A stretch of DNA of 64,000 nt from Cryomorpha sp963748925 (lineage in GTDB: Bacteria > Bacteroidota > Bacteroidia > Flavobacteriales_D > Cryomorphaceae), in the NCBI GenBank assembly GCA_963748925.1, contig CAVVKG010000007.1, positions 124,001 to 188,000 on the forward strand, read 5' to 3'. The notes beneath the pieces were generated by a model that was given only the letters and a program-made list of their open reading frames with translations, ran no database searches and was not told the DNA's origin. Numbering within the stretch: position 1 is the stretch's first letter; each line of letters opens with the position of its first letter. Below, in pieces: positions 10,385-19,164 of the stretch. The position numbers were made by a program, and so were the translations under genes.

Positions 10385-11608
10385 CTAACCTTTTTCATTG
10401 ATCCCAAACCCCAATTTCTCATTCTTCCCGGCTCCCAAACCCATATACAATTTTATAAAAGCAATAACCAACAGCGCTACGAGTGGATAAAACCACGAAC
10501 CCGTGAAATCAAATATGCTCCCGATAAGAAAGGGGCCGATAGCAGCTATAAAATATCCAATAGATTGTGCCATTCCGGAAAGCTCGGTAGCTGTATCTGA
10601 ATCATCGGAACGCAAAACGATAAACAGCAGTGCCAACCCAAAACTACCTCCAAGGGCAAAACCTATTAGTGAAACCCACAATGTTGTTAACCCAATTTGT
10701 GGAAACAGAAGCCCGGCCAGGCTAACGACCTCCAGCACAACCAGCCAGACCACAATTGAACGCTGATCTTTTTGCTTTCCTGCCAGAGTCGGAATAAATA
10801 AAGTGCCGAGTACACCTGTAACCTGCGACAAGGAAAGCATCCAGCCAGCCTCTGTGGAACTAAAGTCGCGGCCTTGTAAAATTTCAGGAAGCCACGCCAG
10901 CACGGTGTAAAAAGCAAACGATTGCAGGCCCATAAAAAACGCCACTTTCCATGCTAGTTTTGACCCGCCAAGGTTGCGCATGGCCTGACGAAAACTACGG
11001 GTGGTTTTTGTTCTTTTTATGCGCCAAAGTTGCGGAAGCCAGACAAAGAAACCAATAACCGCCACCACAGTCCAGGCTCCGAGAGATCCACGCCACCCCC
11101 AGTCTAAATCCAGAGCCATGGGCAGACTTATACCCGCAGCAAGTGCAGCACCAATCCCTAATATACTGGAATAAAGACTTGTGATCTTACCTGATTTATG
11201 AGGAAAATTTCGCTTTACCAATCCCGGGATAAGCACATTGCCTAAGGCAATGGCTACTCCTAAAAGGGCAGTACCACAATAGAGCGCGGCAATTGAGTCT
11301 AAAGAGCGAATAACAAGTCCAACGGCGAGCAAACCCAGCGCTCCGGCGAGTGTTCCCGAAATACCGAATCGCTTCGTAAACAAAGGTGTGAGATTAGAAA
11401 CAATTCCGAAAGCGATTAGCGGAAGCGAAGTGAGCAAACCGAGCATGGAGTTTGAAAGTCCTGTGCTATCACGGATAAGCCCAATAAGTGGTCCTACTCC
11501 TGCCAGAGCAGGTCGCAGATTGAGAGCCACAAATACAATTCCAGCTATGAGAAGAGCCTGAGAGCTTTTTACCTGTGAGGTATCAATCTGAGAACTCGAC
11601 TTTGCCAT
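10385..11608 (-). CDS. MFS transporter, CynX/NimT family
   Basis: A 12-segment major facilitator protein, 407 residues from the ATG at 11608. The N-terminal FVALNLRPALAGVGPLIG matches the conserved first helix of CynX/NimT-type carriers (cyanate, nitroimidazole or other small anion transport). An upstream TTG at 11647 would add 13 residues that are not hydrophobic, so I prefer the ATG. Substrate is unknown, and no cyanase gene is nearby to support cyanate. Divergent from the SCO1-like gene. Confidence 0.88.
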   Translation of the reverse strand: MAKSSSQIDTSQVKSSQALLIAGIVFVALNLRPALAGVGPLIGLIRDSTGLSNSMLGLLTSLPLIAFGIVSNLTPLFTKRFGISGTLAGALGLLAVGLVIRSLDSIAALYCGTALLGVAIALGNVLIPGLVKRNFPHKSGKITSLYSSILGIGAALAAGISLPMALDLDWGWRGSLGAWTVVAVIGFFVWLPQLWRIKRTKTTRSFRQAMRNLGGSKLAWKVAFFMGLQSFAFYTVLAWLPEILQGRDFSSTEAGWMLSLSQVTGVLGTLFIPTLAGKQKDQRSIVVWLVVLEVVSLAGLLFPQIGLTTLWVSLIGFALGGSFGLALLFIVLRSDDSDTATELSGMAQSIGYFIAAIGPFLIGSIFDFTGSWFYPLVALLVIAFIKLYMGLGAGKNEKLGFGINEKG

Positions 11609-11763
11609 ACACCGCTTTTTTGAGCCAGCAAAAGTACTCAAATACAAGTAGCACTAATTATTATTATTCTCACGTTATAGGTTTTCTTACCAGAGAACAC
11701 TATTCAGAAGCAGGCCAGTAATGAGATATAAAATCCCGATATTTGCACAAAATTCGTTGACTG

Positions 11764-12441
11764 ATGAAACCGAGATCCTGGCTTTTAACCGTAGGTAGCT
11801 TTTTAATTATTCTTATGGGTGGAATGTACTTTGCCTACCCCCTCCTGAAAAAGAAAAAAGTGCTAAAGGTTTACCAACCGTCGGATATTAATCCCAAGCT
11901 GGTTGATGATAGCAAGGTAGGGGTAGATAAGGATCATACCATAGCAGACTTTACCCTTGTAAATCAAAAAGGAGAAACCTTTACCCAATCTGTTTTTGAT
12001 GGGAAAATTTATGTGGCGAATTTCTTTTTTGCCACATGCCCTACTATTTGCCCTATTATGAGCAATCACTTTGCTGAGTTGCAAACGACCTTTGATGATG
12101 AGCCAAAAGTGATGTTCATTTCTCACTCAGTAACACCCGAAATAGATACAGTAGCGGCACTAGCTGAATATGGTGAGCGATATGGAGTTGATCCGGAAAA
12201 GTGGATTCTCGCTACAGGCGACAAAAAAGAAATCTACAACATCGCCCGCAAAAGTTACTTCGCTGTGCTCGACGAAGGCGATGGCGGGAAACAGGATTTC
12301 ATTCATACAGAAAACATGATTCTCGTTGATTCAAAACGACGCTTAAGAGGTTATTACGACGGCACCAGCTCAAAAGATATGGAGCGCCTTGAAGATGAAA
12401 TTCGGATTTTGCTTGTTGAAGAAGGAGCCGGAGAGAGCTAA
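11764..12441 (+). CDS. SCO1/SenC-like copper chaperone
   Basis: 225 residues with one N-terminal membrane anchor (about residues 7-27) and a periplasmic thioredoxin-fold domain. The copper ligands are visible: Cys92 and Cys96 in ATCPTICPIM (CxxxC) and the conserved His in DFIHTENMILVD. Proteins of this family deliver copper to the CuA site of cytochrome c oxidase or reduce its cysteines. No oxidase genes are adjacent. A near-match to the -7 box (GATATTTG) lies about 20 bases before the ATG. Confidence 0.92.
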   Translation: MKPRSWLLTVGSFLIILMGGMYFAYPLLKKKKVLKVYQPSDINPKLVDDSKVGVDKDHTIADFTLVNQKGETFTQSVFDGKIYVANFFFATCPTICPIMSNHFAELQTTFDDEPKVMFISHSVTPEIDTVAALAEYGERYGVDPEKWILATGDKKEIYNIARKSYFAVLDEGDGGKQDFIHTENMILVDSKRRLRGYYDGTSSKDMERLEDEIRILLVEEGAGES

Positions 12442-12457
12442 ACTCGTCCATCTTTTT

Positions 12458-13060
12458 CTATTCGTCAGGAAAAACAGCATCTAAATCTACTTTCAAGTCT
12501 GGAAAAGTAGGACTCTGCAAAGTTTTGCCTTTGGCGTAAATCGGGAGTATTATATACTTCCCATTCTCTAATACGTGTAATGCAATTGTTCCCTCAACGG
12601 GATGAACAATCCACAACTCTCTCACTCCATACTCTTCGTAAAGATCGCGTTTTGGGCCAAGGTCTTTTGCTGCCGTTCCCGGTGAAAGTATCTCAACCAC
12701 CAGATCGGGAGCACCCATGCAACCGCGATCGTGAAGTTTTGCCGGGTCGCAGATCACACAGATATCCGGTTGAACAATATTCTTCGTTTCCTTCCAATCC
12801 TCCCCTTCATGAATAAGATAGACATCCAATGGAGCAAAATAGACTTCACAAGGCTTTTGAAAAAATGGACCTAGCACCAGGAATAGTTTAGATGAGATTC
12901 TCTGATGCAGCCTCACGGGACCAGGGGTCATCTTAAAAACCTTGCCCCGAATAAGCTCCATGAGCTCACCCGTTTTCCACGAAATATAATCTCGCGCAGT
13001 GTAAGTACCCGATAAATCGGGTTCCTTAACTTCGTTATTTTGATCTTCATGATTTTTCAT
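12458..13060 (-). CDS. Uma2 family protein (PD-(D/E)XK nuclease fold)
   Basis: 200 residues matching Uma2 (DUF820). Signs are the N-terminal TARDYISWKTGELMELIRGKVF, the central conserved PDICVICDP with DLVVEILSPGTAAKDLGPKRDLYEEYGVRELWIV, and a C-terminal FPDLKVDLDAVFP. The D...E(V/I)LS...K arrangement is the PD-(D/E)XK core (Asp in APDLVVEIL, then Lys in GPKRDLY). These proteins are often numerous in cyanobacteria and some Bacteroidota, and their role is unproven. It converges with the SCO1-like gene with only 16 bases between stops. Confidence 0.85.
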   Translation of the reverse strand: MKNHEDQNNEVKEPDLSGTYTARDYISWKTGELMELIRGKVFKMTPGPVRLHQRISSKLFLVLGPFFQKPCEVYFAPLDVYLIHEGEDWKETKNIVQPDICVICDPAKLHDRGCMGAPDLVVEILSPGTAAKDLGPKRDLYEEYGVRELWIVHPVEGTIALHVLENGKYIILPIYAKGKTLQSPTFPDLKVDLDAVFPDE

Positions 13061-13436
13061 GACCGAAAAGAGTTAAATAGCTCGCGACTGGCTCGATGTT
13101 AAAGATAACACTTTTTTAATTCACAAAATTTAGCCGCTATTTCCGGCGAAATAGATCTATCCAGGTTAGCTCCAGACACGGCTGCAGCCAACTCACCCAT
13201 CTATCGAGGCAATTTCCCAAACTAAGGATTCACACTTTGAACATTCACAATTCAAACAATTCCCAGAGAATCTCCCGTCTCGCAAACCCAACTCAGCGAA
13301 GCGCTCTCAGGACTGTAAGGACTCCGTACGGATGACCGTAGGGAATAATCCGCACATCCGCACATCCCGCATGACATTGAAGATTCACACTTTCAACATT
13401 CACAGATTCACACATTGAACATTGAACATTTACACA
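13061..13436. repeat. Intergenic region with ACATTCACAC-type minisatellite
   Basis: No gene is visible. From about 13225 the sequence is a degenerate array of units such as TTCACACTTTGAACA and ACACATTGAACATT, interrupted at 13270-13375 by G/C-richer sequence containing CGTACGGATGACCGTA. The same minisatellite recurs at 58.7-59.06, 61.8, 63.1 and 63.66-63.75 kb. The array runs directly into the promoter of the ABC-F gene. Confidence 0.7.
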
Positions 13437-13466
13437 TTGAACATTCCCAATTTCCCACTACCTTTG
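13437..13466 (+). promoter_or_regulatory. Bacteroidota promoter of the ABC-F gene
   Basis: TTG at 13437-13439 and TACCTTTG at 13459-13466 are separated by 19 bases, an excellent match to the Bacteroidota -33/-7 promoter (TTG, TAnnTTTG). The ABC-F ATG follows 40 bases later. The -33 TTG is part of the last ACATTGAAC minisatellite unit. The promoter lies inside the longer possible reading frame starting at 13422, which supports the ATG at 13506 as the true start. Confidence 0.65.
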
Positions 13467-13505
13467 CACCCGCCAAGTTATCCGGCCACTTATCCATTGC
13501 AAATT

Positions 13506-15374
13506 ATGAATGTACTTTCGGTAGAAAATTTATCTAAACGTTACGGTCCCAGACTCCTCTTTGAGAACTTCTCTTTTGGGATGGCTCAAGGCGAAAAGGT
13601 GGCTATTGTAGCCCCTAACGGATCGGGGAAGAGTACGCTCATGAAAGCTGTGGCAGGCGTGGAACCCGCCGATTCGGGAATTATCACTTTTAGAAGTGGC
13701 ATCCGAGTGGGTTATCTTCCACAGGACCCGATTTTTCCGGCAGGACTCACTTTGGCGGAAGCCATAATGGAATCTGACAATCCCCTGCGCGACGCGGTAA
13801 TTGGATATGAAAAAGCCTTAGAAAATGCCGACGATCACGAAGCCCTGCAGCGTGCCATGGACGAGATGGATCGGCAAAATGCATGGGATTATGAGGCACG
13901 CGTGCAGGAAGTACTCGGTCAACTGGGAATATCTGACACCAGCCTCAAAGTTGATGCTGCATCAGGTGGACAGCGAAAACGCGCCGCCCTTGCCAAAATA
14001 ATGCTCGAAGAACCTGACTTTCTGATTCTCGATGAGCCCACAAACCACCTGGATCTCGACACCATTGAATGGCTTGAAAAATGGCTCGCAGGAGCGCAGT
14101 TTACTCTCCTGATGGTAACTCACGACAGGTATTTTCTCGACAGGGTTTGTACAGATATCTTAGAAATTGAACGTGGCGAACTTGTGCGCTACACCGGTAA
14201 TTACAGCTACTTTCTAGAAAAGAAAGCCGAGCGGCAAGCCAATCTGGCAACAACGGTGGGTAAGGCAAAAAACCTTATGAAATCGGAACTGGAATGGCTT
14301 CGGCGGCAGCCAAAAGCTCGTGGTACGAAATCAAAATCGAGAATAGATGCTTTTGATGATATCAAGGCACATGCTACAATTCGCACCGACCAGCAGAGTG
14401 TTGACATCGGAGTGCGGACAGAGAGACTGGGATCAAAAATTATTGAATTTCATAAGGTCGGCAAGGCCTTCGATAATGTCAAAATTACTGAACAGTTCAC
14501 CTACACCTTTAACCGAAAGGAAAAACTGGGAATCGTAGGAAAGAACGGAACCGGTAAAACCAGCTTTGTAAAACTCTTATTAGGCCTCGAACAACCCGAC
14601 AGCGGAAAAGTGGTGCAGGGTGAAACGGTCAAATTCGGCCATTATGATCAGGAGGGGCTTATCAATGCAGACCACAAACGTGTAATTGAAGTAGTAACCG
14701 AAATTGCCGAAGTAATAGAACTCAAAAAAGGTCAAAAGCTAACCGCAGCGCAACTTCTGGAGCGGTTTCTCTTTTCGAGAGATAAGCAGTGGCAACTCGT
14801 TTCTACCCTGAGTGGAGGTGAGAAAAGACGCCTCTACCTGTGTACAGTCCTTATTGCTAATCCCAATTTTCTGGTACTCGATGAGCCGACAAACGATCTG
14901 GATATCGATACACTGCAAGTCCTTGAAGATTACCTCGGCACCTACGATGGATGCCTGGTGGTAGTATCACACGACCGGTTCTTTATGGACAAAGTCGTTG
15001 ATCACCTTTTCGTATTTGAAGGTCAGGCCAAAATACGTGACTTCCCCGGTAATTACTCGCAATACCGAGCCAAGAAAGCTATGGAAGATTCGGCGGAAGC
15101 CAAAGTAGCAGCAACCGCAAAAACCAACGAGAAAGCCACGGCAGCCGGGAAACCCAAAGAAAAAATTAAGCTTACCTATGGAGAGCGACTTGAGTTTGAA
15201 AAACTCGAGAAGACAATCGAAGAGCTGGAAGGCAAAAAAGAAAAACTGGCCGAAAGCCTGTCAAACACCAACAACAATGAGGAGCTGATGAAAATATCTT
15301 CAGAGCTGGAAATTGTGGTGGCTAAGATTGAAGAAGCCACTGAAAGGTGGGTGGAACTGGCTGAGTGGGCATGA
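13506..15374 (+). CDS. ABC-F family ATPase, Uup-like
   Basis: About 622 residues from the ATG at 13506. Two ABC domains in one chain without membrane segments: Walker A APNGSGKST and GKNGTGKTS, signatures SGGQRKRAA and SGGEKRRLY, and Walker B LILDEPTNHLD and LVLDEPTNDLD. Between them lies the basic linker (LRRQPKARGTKSKSR) typical of ABC-F proteins that act in the ribosomal E site. The C-terminal 70 residues are a Glu/Lys-rich coiled coil as in Uup, implicated in nucleic acid or ribosome binding. Members act in translation or ribosome assembly; a specific role or antibiotic resistance cannot be read from sequence. Confidence 0.93.
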   Translation: MNVLSVENLSKRYGPRLLFENFSFGMAQGEKVAIVAPNGSGKSTLMKAVAGVEPADSGIITFRSGIRVGYLPQDPIFPAGLTLAEAIMESDNPLRDAVIGYEKALENADDHEALQRAMDEMDRQNAWDYEARVQEVLGQLGISDTSLKVDAASGGQRKRAALAKIMLEEPDFLILDEPTNHLDLDTIEWLEKWLAGAQFTLLMVTHDRYFLDRVCTDILEIERGELVRYTGNYSYFLEKKAERQANLATTVGKAKNLMKSELEWLRRQPKARGTKSKSRIDAFDDIKAHATIRTDQQSVDIGVRTERLGSKIIEFHKVGKAFDNVKITEQFTYTFNRKEKLGIVGKNGTGKTSFVKLLLGLEQPDSGKVVQGETVKFGHYDQEGLINADHKRVIEVVTEIAEVIELKKGQKLTAAQLLERFLFSRDKQWQLVSTLSGGEKRRLYLCTVLIANPNFLVLDEPTNDLDIDTLQVLEDYLGTYDGCLVVVSHDRFFMDKVVDHLFVFEGQAKIRDFPGNYSQYRAKKAMEDSAEAKVAATAKTNEKATAAGKPKEKIKLTYGERLEFEKLEKTIEELEGKKEKLAESLSNTNNNEELMKISSELEIVVAKIEEATERWVELAEWA

Positions 15375-15625
15375 TTTGAAAAGTCGTCAAACCTGCGGAT
15401 TGGTAAACGGAGTCTCTAGAGTACGAGGCATAAATGATAAAGCCTGGCATAACGGCGCAAATATTTACCGCGTATTTAAATGAACAAATTCATAAAGTGT
15501 CAAAAGATTTGATTGAGTTCATGGAATAGCTGCTTTCAAAAGGCCATTCAATTCCTGTACTACTTTATGAATTGTAAATTAATGTAAATTAGGCGCAAAC
15601 CCGTCGTTCGAATAGGTTTATCAGG

Positions 15626-15633
15626 TAAATTTG
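15626..15633 (+). promoter_or_regulatory. Candidate -7 box upstream of the OmpR-type regulator
   Basis: TAAATTTG fits TAnnTTTG fully but lies only 4 bases before the ATG at 15638, so a transcript from it would be nearly leaderless. No clear TTTG -33 element is present (TTCG at 15606). Treat as tentative. Confidence 0.3.
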
Positions 15634-15637
15634 TAAG

Positions 15638-16519
15638 ATGATGTTCAAACCTCTCACTCTGATTATTGCTTTTCTTGTTTGGCTTTCGCCAAATGTAAAT
15701 GCTCAGGATAACTCATCCCATCAACACAGCCTGGTAACGATGAGACTCATAGGGCATCAGGTTTTGTTAAACTCAGGAGATAGTCTATCGCGAATACTTC
15801 CGGTTAAAGAAAAGGATGGAAAATTCAAAATCACTTTTGAAAACGATTTCTCCATAAATCCCGAAGACCTTGTAGTAATTGTAAGCAGCAATATGGAGGA
15901 GAAGCGGATTGCGAGTCATTATCTGGTAGAAGTTCAGCAAACTGAAACCCAGGAAATTGTTTACAGCTACGAAATGGGAAATTCAGATACCTCAACCGTA
16001 GTTTCGTGCGGAGTAAGAACGCTCCCTGAAGATTCATATGCACTGCTCATTACAACGTTCGAACCTTTCAAATCAGAATCGAGTATTGATGAGGTTGCTC
16101 AGGCTCAAATCCTTCACAGAGCTCTTAACTGGCATAATCTTGCTATCCTGTTGCTGATCGCCCTGCTTGTTGTGGCCTTCTATCTTTTCAAAAAGAGAAC
16201 TCGGAAACCAAATGATCCCCACACCATTTCAATTGGAGCTTACCGATTCAACAAACGAAATATGGAGCTCTCATTTGAAGACAAGAAAACGGAGCTCACC
16301 GGCAAAGAGGCCGAGTTGCTATATCTGCTTTACGCTTCCGCGAATAATACTGTTGAGCACGAAGCCATACTCAAAGCCGTTTGGGACGATAATGGTGACT
16401 ACGTAGGCCGTACCCTCGATGTTTTTATTTCGAAACTGCGCAAAAAGCTGGAAGGGGATAAAAATGTAAAAATCGTAAACGTTCGCGGAGTAGGCTACCG
16501 ATTGGTTTTAAACCAATAA
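15638..16519 (+). CDS. Membrane-anchored OmpR-type winged-helix regulator
   Basis: 293 residues with an unusual order. A signal peptide (1-22, cut after VNA) leads a periplasmic region of about 140 residues. One membrane helix follows (about 167-187, NLAILLLIALLVVAFYLF, then KKRTRK). A cytoplasmic C-terminal OmpR/PhoB-type winged helix ends the protein (ELTGKEAELLYLLYASANN, YVGRTLDVFISKLRKKL, VRGVGYRL). There is no receiver domain. It would bind DNA while tethered to the inner membrane, a ToxR-like principle with inverted topology. Similar proteins occur in Flavobacteriia, but the signal and targets are unknown. Confidence 0.88.
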   Translation: MMFKPLTLIIAFLVWLSPNVNAQDNSSHQHSLVTMRLIGHQVLLNSGDSLSRILPVKEKDGKFKITFENDFSINPEDLVVIVSSNMEEKRIASHYLVEVQQTETQEIVYSYEMGNSDTSTVVSCGVRTLPEDSYALLITTFEPFKSESSIDEVAQAQILHRALNWHNLAILLLIALLVVAFYLFKKRTRKPNDPHTISIGAYRFNKRNMELSFEDKKTELTGKEAELLYLLYASANNTVEHEAILKAVWDDNGDYVGRTLDVFISKLRKKLEGDKNVKIVNVRGVGYRLVLNQ

Positions 16520-16553
16520 GGAAATTATTAGCTTTGGATAAAACCAAAAAGTC

Positions 16554-16736
16554 GTGCGAATTGCTTTCATTATCCTCGCTTTAATTCACGGGCTTATTCA
16601 CCTCTTTGGATTTCTCAAGGCCTTTGGACTAATCAGCTTTAATGCTATTTCTCAACCTATTTCCAAACAATCCGGGCTATTCTGGCTTACGGCCTTCCTG
16701 CTATTTGTCATTGCGAATGGAAGGTACGAGCAATAA
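16554..16736 (+). pseudogene. N-terminal remnant of a small membrane protein
   Basis: Sixty codons from a GTG start encode IHGLIHLFGFLKAFGL and SKQSGLFWLTAFLLFVIA. This resembles the first two helices of a Bacteroidota membrane protein family that I recall as roughly 200 residues or more. The frame ends at NGRYEQ, and no other frame downstream continues with hydrophobic sequence, so the gene appears truncated and not just frameshifted. It could still be a short functional protein. Confidence 0.45.
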
Positions 16737-16953
16737 AGTCAGAATAGCGAAAGGGCAAATATATCTCCTTAAACCAGAGGCAGAAGGTTTAACTGATTTA
16801 TCTCTGCCTAAACTTCTGAAAAATCCTGTATTTCTAATCTATTACAATTTAACAAACATACAGCTAAACCAAAATATTCGTCAAGGGATAAATTTAATAT
16901 TTACTATTTTGGACCCCGAAACTTGAGAATAAGCTTTCAATCAATGAGACGAT

Positions 16954-17430
16954 ATGAAAACACTACTTGCAACCCTTTTGATACTGACCACCGTTGAGTT
17001 GGCAGCACAAGATTACTACGAAGAATATACTGCAAAACCTCCTGCTATGAAGGAGACATCTTGCATAACAGTAGGAATATTACAAGGCGGCGGTTCACTC
17101 GTAGGTGCCGATTTGGAGTTGTTGTTAAGCGATCATTTCGGAGCGCAGATTGGCGCGGGGCTCGTAGGTTTTGGAGCAGGTCTGAATTATCATTTTAAAC
17201 CGGGTATTAGAAGTTCATTACTTTCCCTTCAGTACTGGAATCAAGGAATTGGCGACAGCTTTACACAAAGTTTGATCGGTCCCAGTTTCGTCTATCGTGG
17301 CAGAAAGTGGTTCACGTTTCAAATAGGTCTTGGCGCCGTGCTTGATATTGGCGATCACGACCTCTATGAACCAGGTGAGGAACCCGATGTACTTCTTACT
17401 TATGCCATCGGAGCTTATTTCCCCTGGTAA
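16954..17430 (+). CDS. Small predicted outer-membrane beta-barrel protein
   Basis: 158 residues. A signal peptide (MKTLLATLLILTTVELAAQ) is followed by alternating hydrophobic strands rich in Gly and aromatics (HFGAQIGAGLVGFGAGLNYHF, then RKWFTFQIGLGAVLDIG). It ends with ...AIGAYFPW, the terminal aromatic expected of an outer-membrane barrel. I do not recognise a named family. It stands between the membrane-protein remnant and a convergent DUF2490 gene. Confidence 0.7.
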   Translation: MKTLLATLLILTTVELAAQDYYEEYTAKPPAMKETSCITVGILQGGGSLVGADLELLLSDHFGAQIGAGLVGFGAGLNYHFKPGIRSSLLSLQYWNQGIGDSFTQSLIGPSFVYRGRKWFTFQIGLGAVLDIGDHDLYEPGEEPDVLLTYAIGAYFPW

Positions 17431-17630
17431 GGAGGAAATTTAAAGGATTTTGAGGCTTGTTTTAGAAGTGAGGCTTAAATCAAACTAAAAAACACTTGAT
17501 AATAAATCACTTAAATGGATTCTTTACAGGTTTAATTCTGTTCTAATCCTTCAATATATGAGAAATACAATCTATTCTATTTTGGATTTCAATAAATGTT
17601 TTATCTAATGTCAGTTCAGGACTAAACCAC

Positions 17631-18314
17631 TCAAAGAGTGACATACCAGCCTACTTTTAACCAAACCCTTTGGCGCAGACCGCCATCCAGGAAGCTGTCC
17701 ATTCTGTAGTCTATTCCACCCTCAAACTTCTGCTTGCTTGAATGGTTAAAACCAAGAGAGCACACCACGCGATTTTCGAGTTTAAATTCGTCAGACTGAA
17801 CACCGGAAATAAGTTCATCAGAAGCAATTAAATAAAATTCTCCGGCATCAATTCGCTCACCATTCAGAGGTATTTCACCCAGAAATCTATATCTGAGTCT
17901 GAATTCCGGCGAATCGGATGACAGGAAAGTCTGATCAGTTCGCACACGGTGCCCAAGTCGGTAGCCGGCTTTTTTCTGAACAAAAGAAATTTGCTGGATT
18001 GACCGGTGGCTGTTTTCACCCCCTTCGTCCCAGCGAAACTGATAACCTCCTGCTACAGATATAAACGGATTCAACGAGGTACCGATAAAACCCTGGAAGT
18101 CTGTGCGGTCGTGACTGTAACCAAAATCAGCTTCTGTCTCATTCGAATTGCGAACCATGACGTGCTGAGACTCTATTTTAGCGGTTAGTTTCAGGTTGTC
18201 TTTAGGAGAATATGTAAGCTGAGCCTCAGGAAACAAACCGCCGGAGAAAACCTGGCTCTGACCCATAGCCATTAAACTGAGAAGACTTAGCACGACGATT
18301 AAAAAATACCGCAT
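17631..18314 (-). CDS. DUF2490-like outer-membrane protein
   Basis: 227 residues from the ATG at 18314. A signal peptide (MRYFLIVVLSLLSLMAMGQ) precedes a run of amphipathic beta-strands. The layout (FRWDEGGENSHRSIQQISF, YRLGHRVRTDQTF, FRLRYRFLGEIPLNG, ending WLKVGWYVTL) fits the DUF2490 barrel family, whose function is unknown. Its start codon overlaps the stop of the upstream gene by one base (TGATG), so the two are translationally coupled. Confidence 0.8.
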   Translation of the reverse strand: MRYFLIVVLSLLSLMAMGQSQVFSGGLFPEAQLTYSPKDNLKLTAKIESQHVMVRNSNETEADFGYSHDRTDFQGFIGTSLNPFISVAGGYQFRWDEGGENSHRSIQQISFVQKKAGYRLGHRVRTDQTFLSSDSPEFRLRYRFLGEIPLNGERIDAGEFYLIASDELISGVQSDEFKLENRVVCSLGFNHSSKQKFEGGIDYRMDSFLDGGLRQRVWLKVGWYVTL

Positions 18315-18904
18315 CAATAATTTAGATTATCAGTAGGTCGCTGAATCACTCTTGACTTTTCAATAAATTCACCAGCCTCATTAAATAAGCCCTCCCAGAG
18401 ATATTTATTCTCACTGTTCTTTCCATAATACACTATCTCGTACCGGGTGGTAATGTCTTCAAATTCCTCCTCATCAATAATGTCCTCCAAATTATCTGAA
18501 CTACCCGTATACTGAATTTGAATTTTTTCAATCTTGTATTTATCATATTGGGCCTTAAAATATTCTTCAAGCTTTTCGCGAACCCCCTCTGACAAATCCT
18601 GCCATGAATAAATTATCTCAATATCTTCAATGTTCCCGTTTTTGTCAAATTCTACACTGTGATATTTACCCTTCCAGTATAATTTAGCCTCGTAACTTTC
18701 CTTGTTTCCCGCGCCTTCAGATTCTGAGGATATTTCTCTAAACCACTTGATCTTCCCTATACCTTCAAAAGCATCTTCCGACCATTCAATAGCCTTCTCT
18801 GGTACTTCATTTTTTTTGATTTTACTCTCGCGCTCTATCTTCTGTGCAATAGATGCCAACGAACACAAAGCAAGAAAAACCATTATAAGCATCTTCAATT
18901 TCAT
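18314..18904 (-). CDS. Secreted PepSY-like hypothetical protein
   Basis: About 196 residues from the ATG at 18904, which places a clean signal peptide (MKLKMLIMVFLALCSLASIAQ) at the N-terminus. Longer in-frame starts would bury it. The mature part is acidic and Lys/Glu-rich, with a repeated pattern of about 70 residues (KIKWFREISS..YEAKLYWKGKYHSVEFD; TTRYEIVYYGKNSENKYLWEGLF). This resembles the beta-lactamase-inhibitor/PepSY-like folds common in Bacteroidota. It is coupled to the DUF2490-like gene, suggesting a shared envelope role. Confidence 0.7.
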   Translation of the reverse strand: MKLKMLIMVFLALCSLASIAQKIERESKIKKNEVPEKAIEWSEDAFEGIGKIKWFREISSESEGAGNKESYEAKLYWKGKYHSVEFDKNGNIEDIEIIYSWQDLSEGVREKLEEYFKAQYDKYKIEKIQIQYTGSSDNLEDIIDEEEFEDITTRYEIVYYGKNSENKYLWEGLFNEAGEFIEKSRVIQRPTDNLNY

Positions 18905-19164
18905 CTCTGTAAGTATTGTTCTACAAAGAAACGGAAAACCATTAATATCCAGGAACCACTGCAGGTTTGTGATCATGGAAAATAAGAGGTATATCTAAAT
19001 CAAACGGAGTAAAATCATTTACTATTATATCATCACCAATTGCATCTATCATGAAAAACCCTTATGTTTATGGCGTACTGCGAACTAACCCTTCCCAGCC
19101 GGACAATTCACTTAACCAGTGAAAATTTAAGACATAATGCTTACACATTAACCAACATGTCAAC

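Noticed and set aside
11609..11647. TTG start for the MFS carrier
   Set aside because: Adds a non-conserved hydrophilic stretch; the ATG at 11608 gives the usual family N-terminus.
13422..13505. Extended N-terminus of the ABC-F protein
   Set aside because: The extra 28 residues are Pro-rich translation of minisatellite and overlap the promoter; all known family members start near MNVLSVENL.
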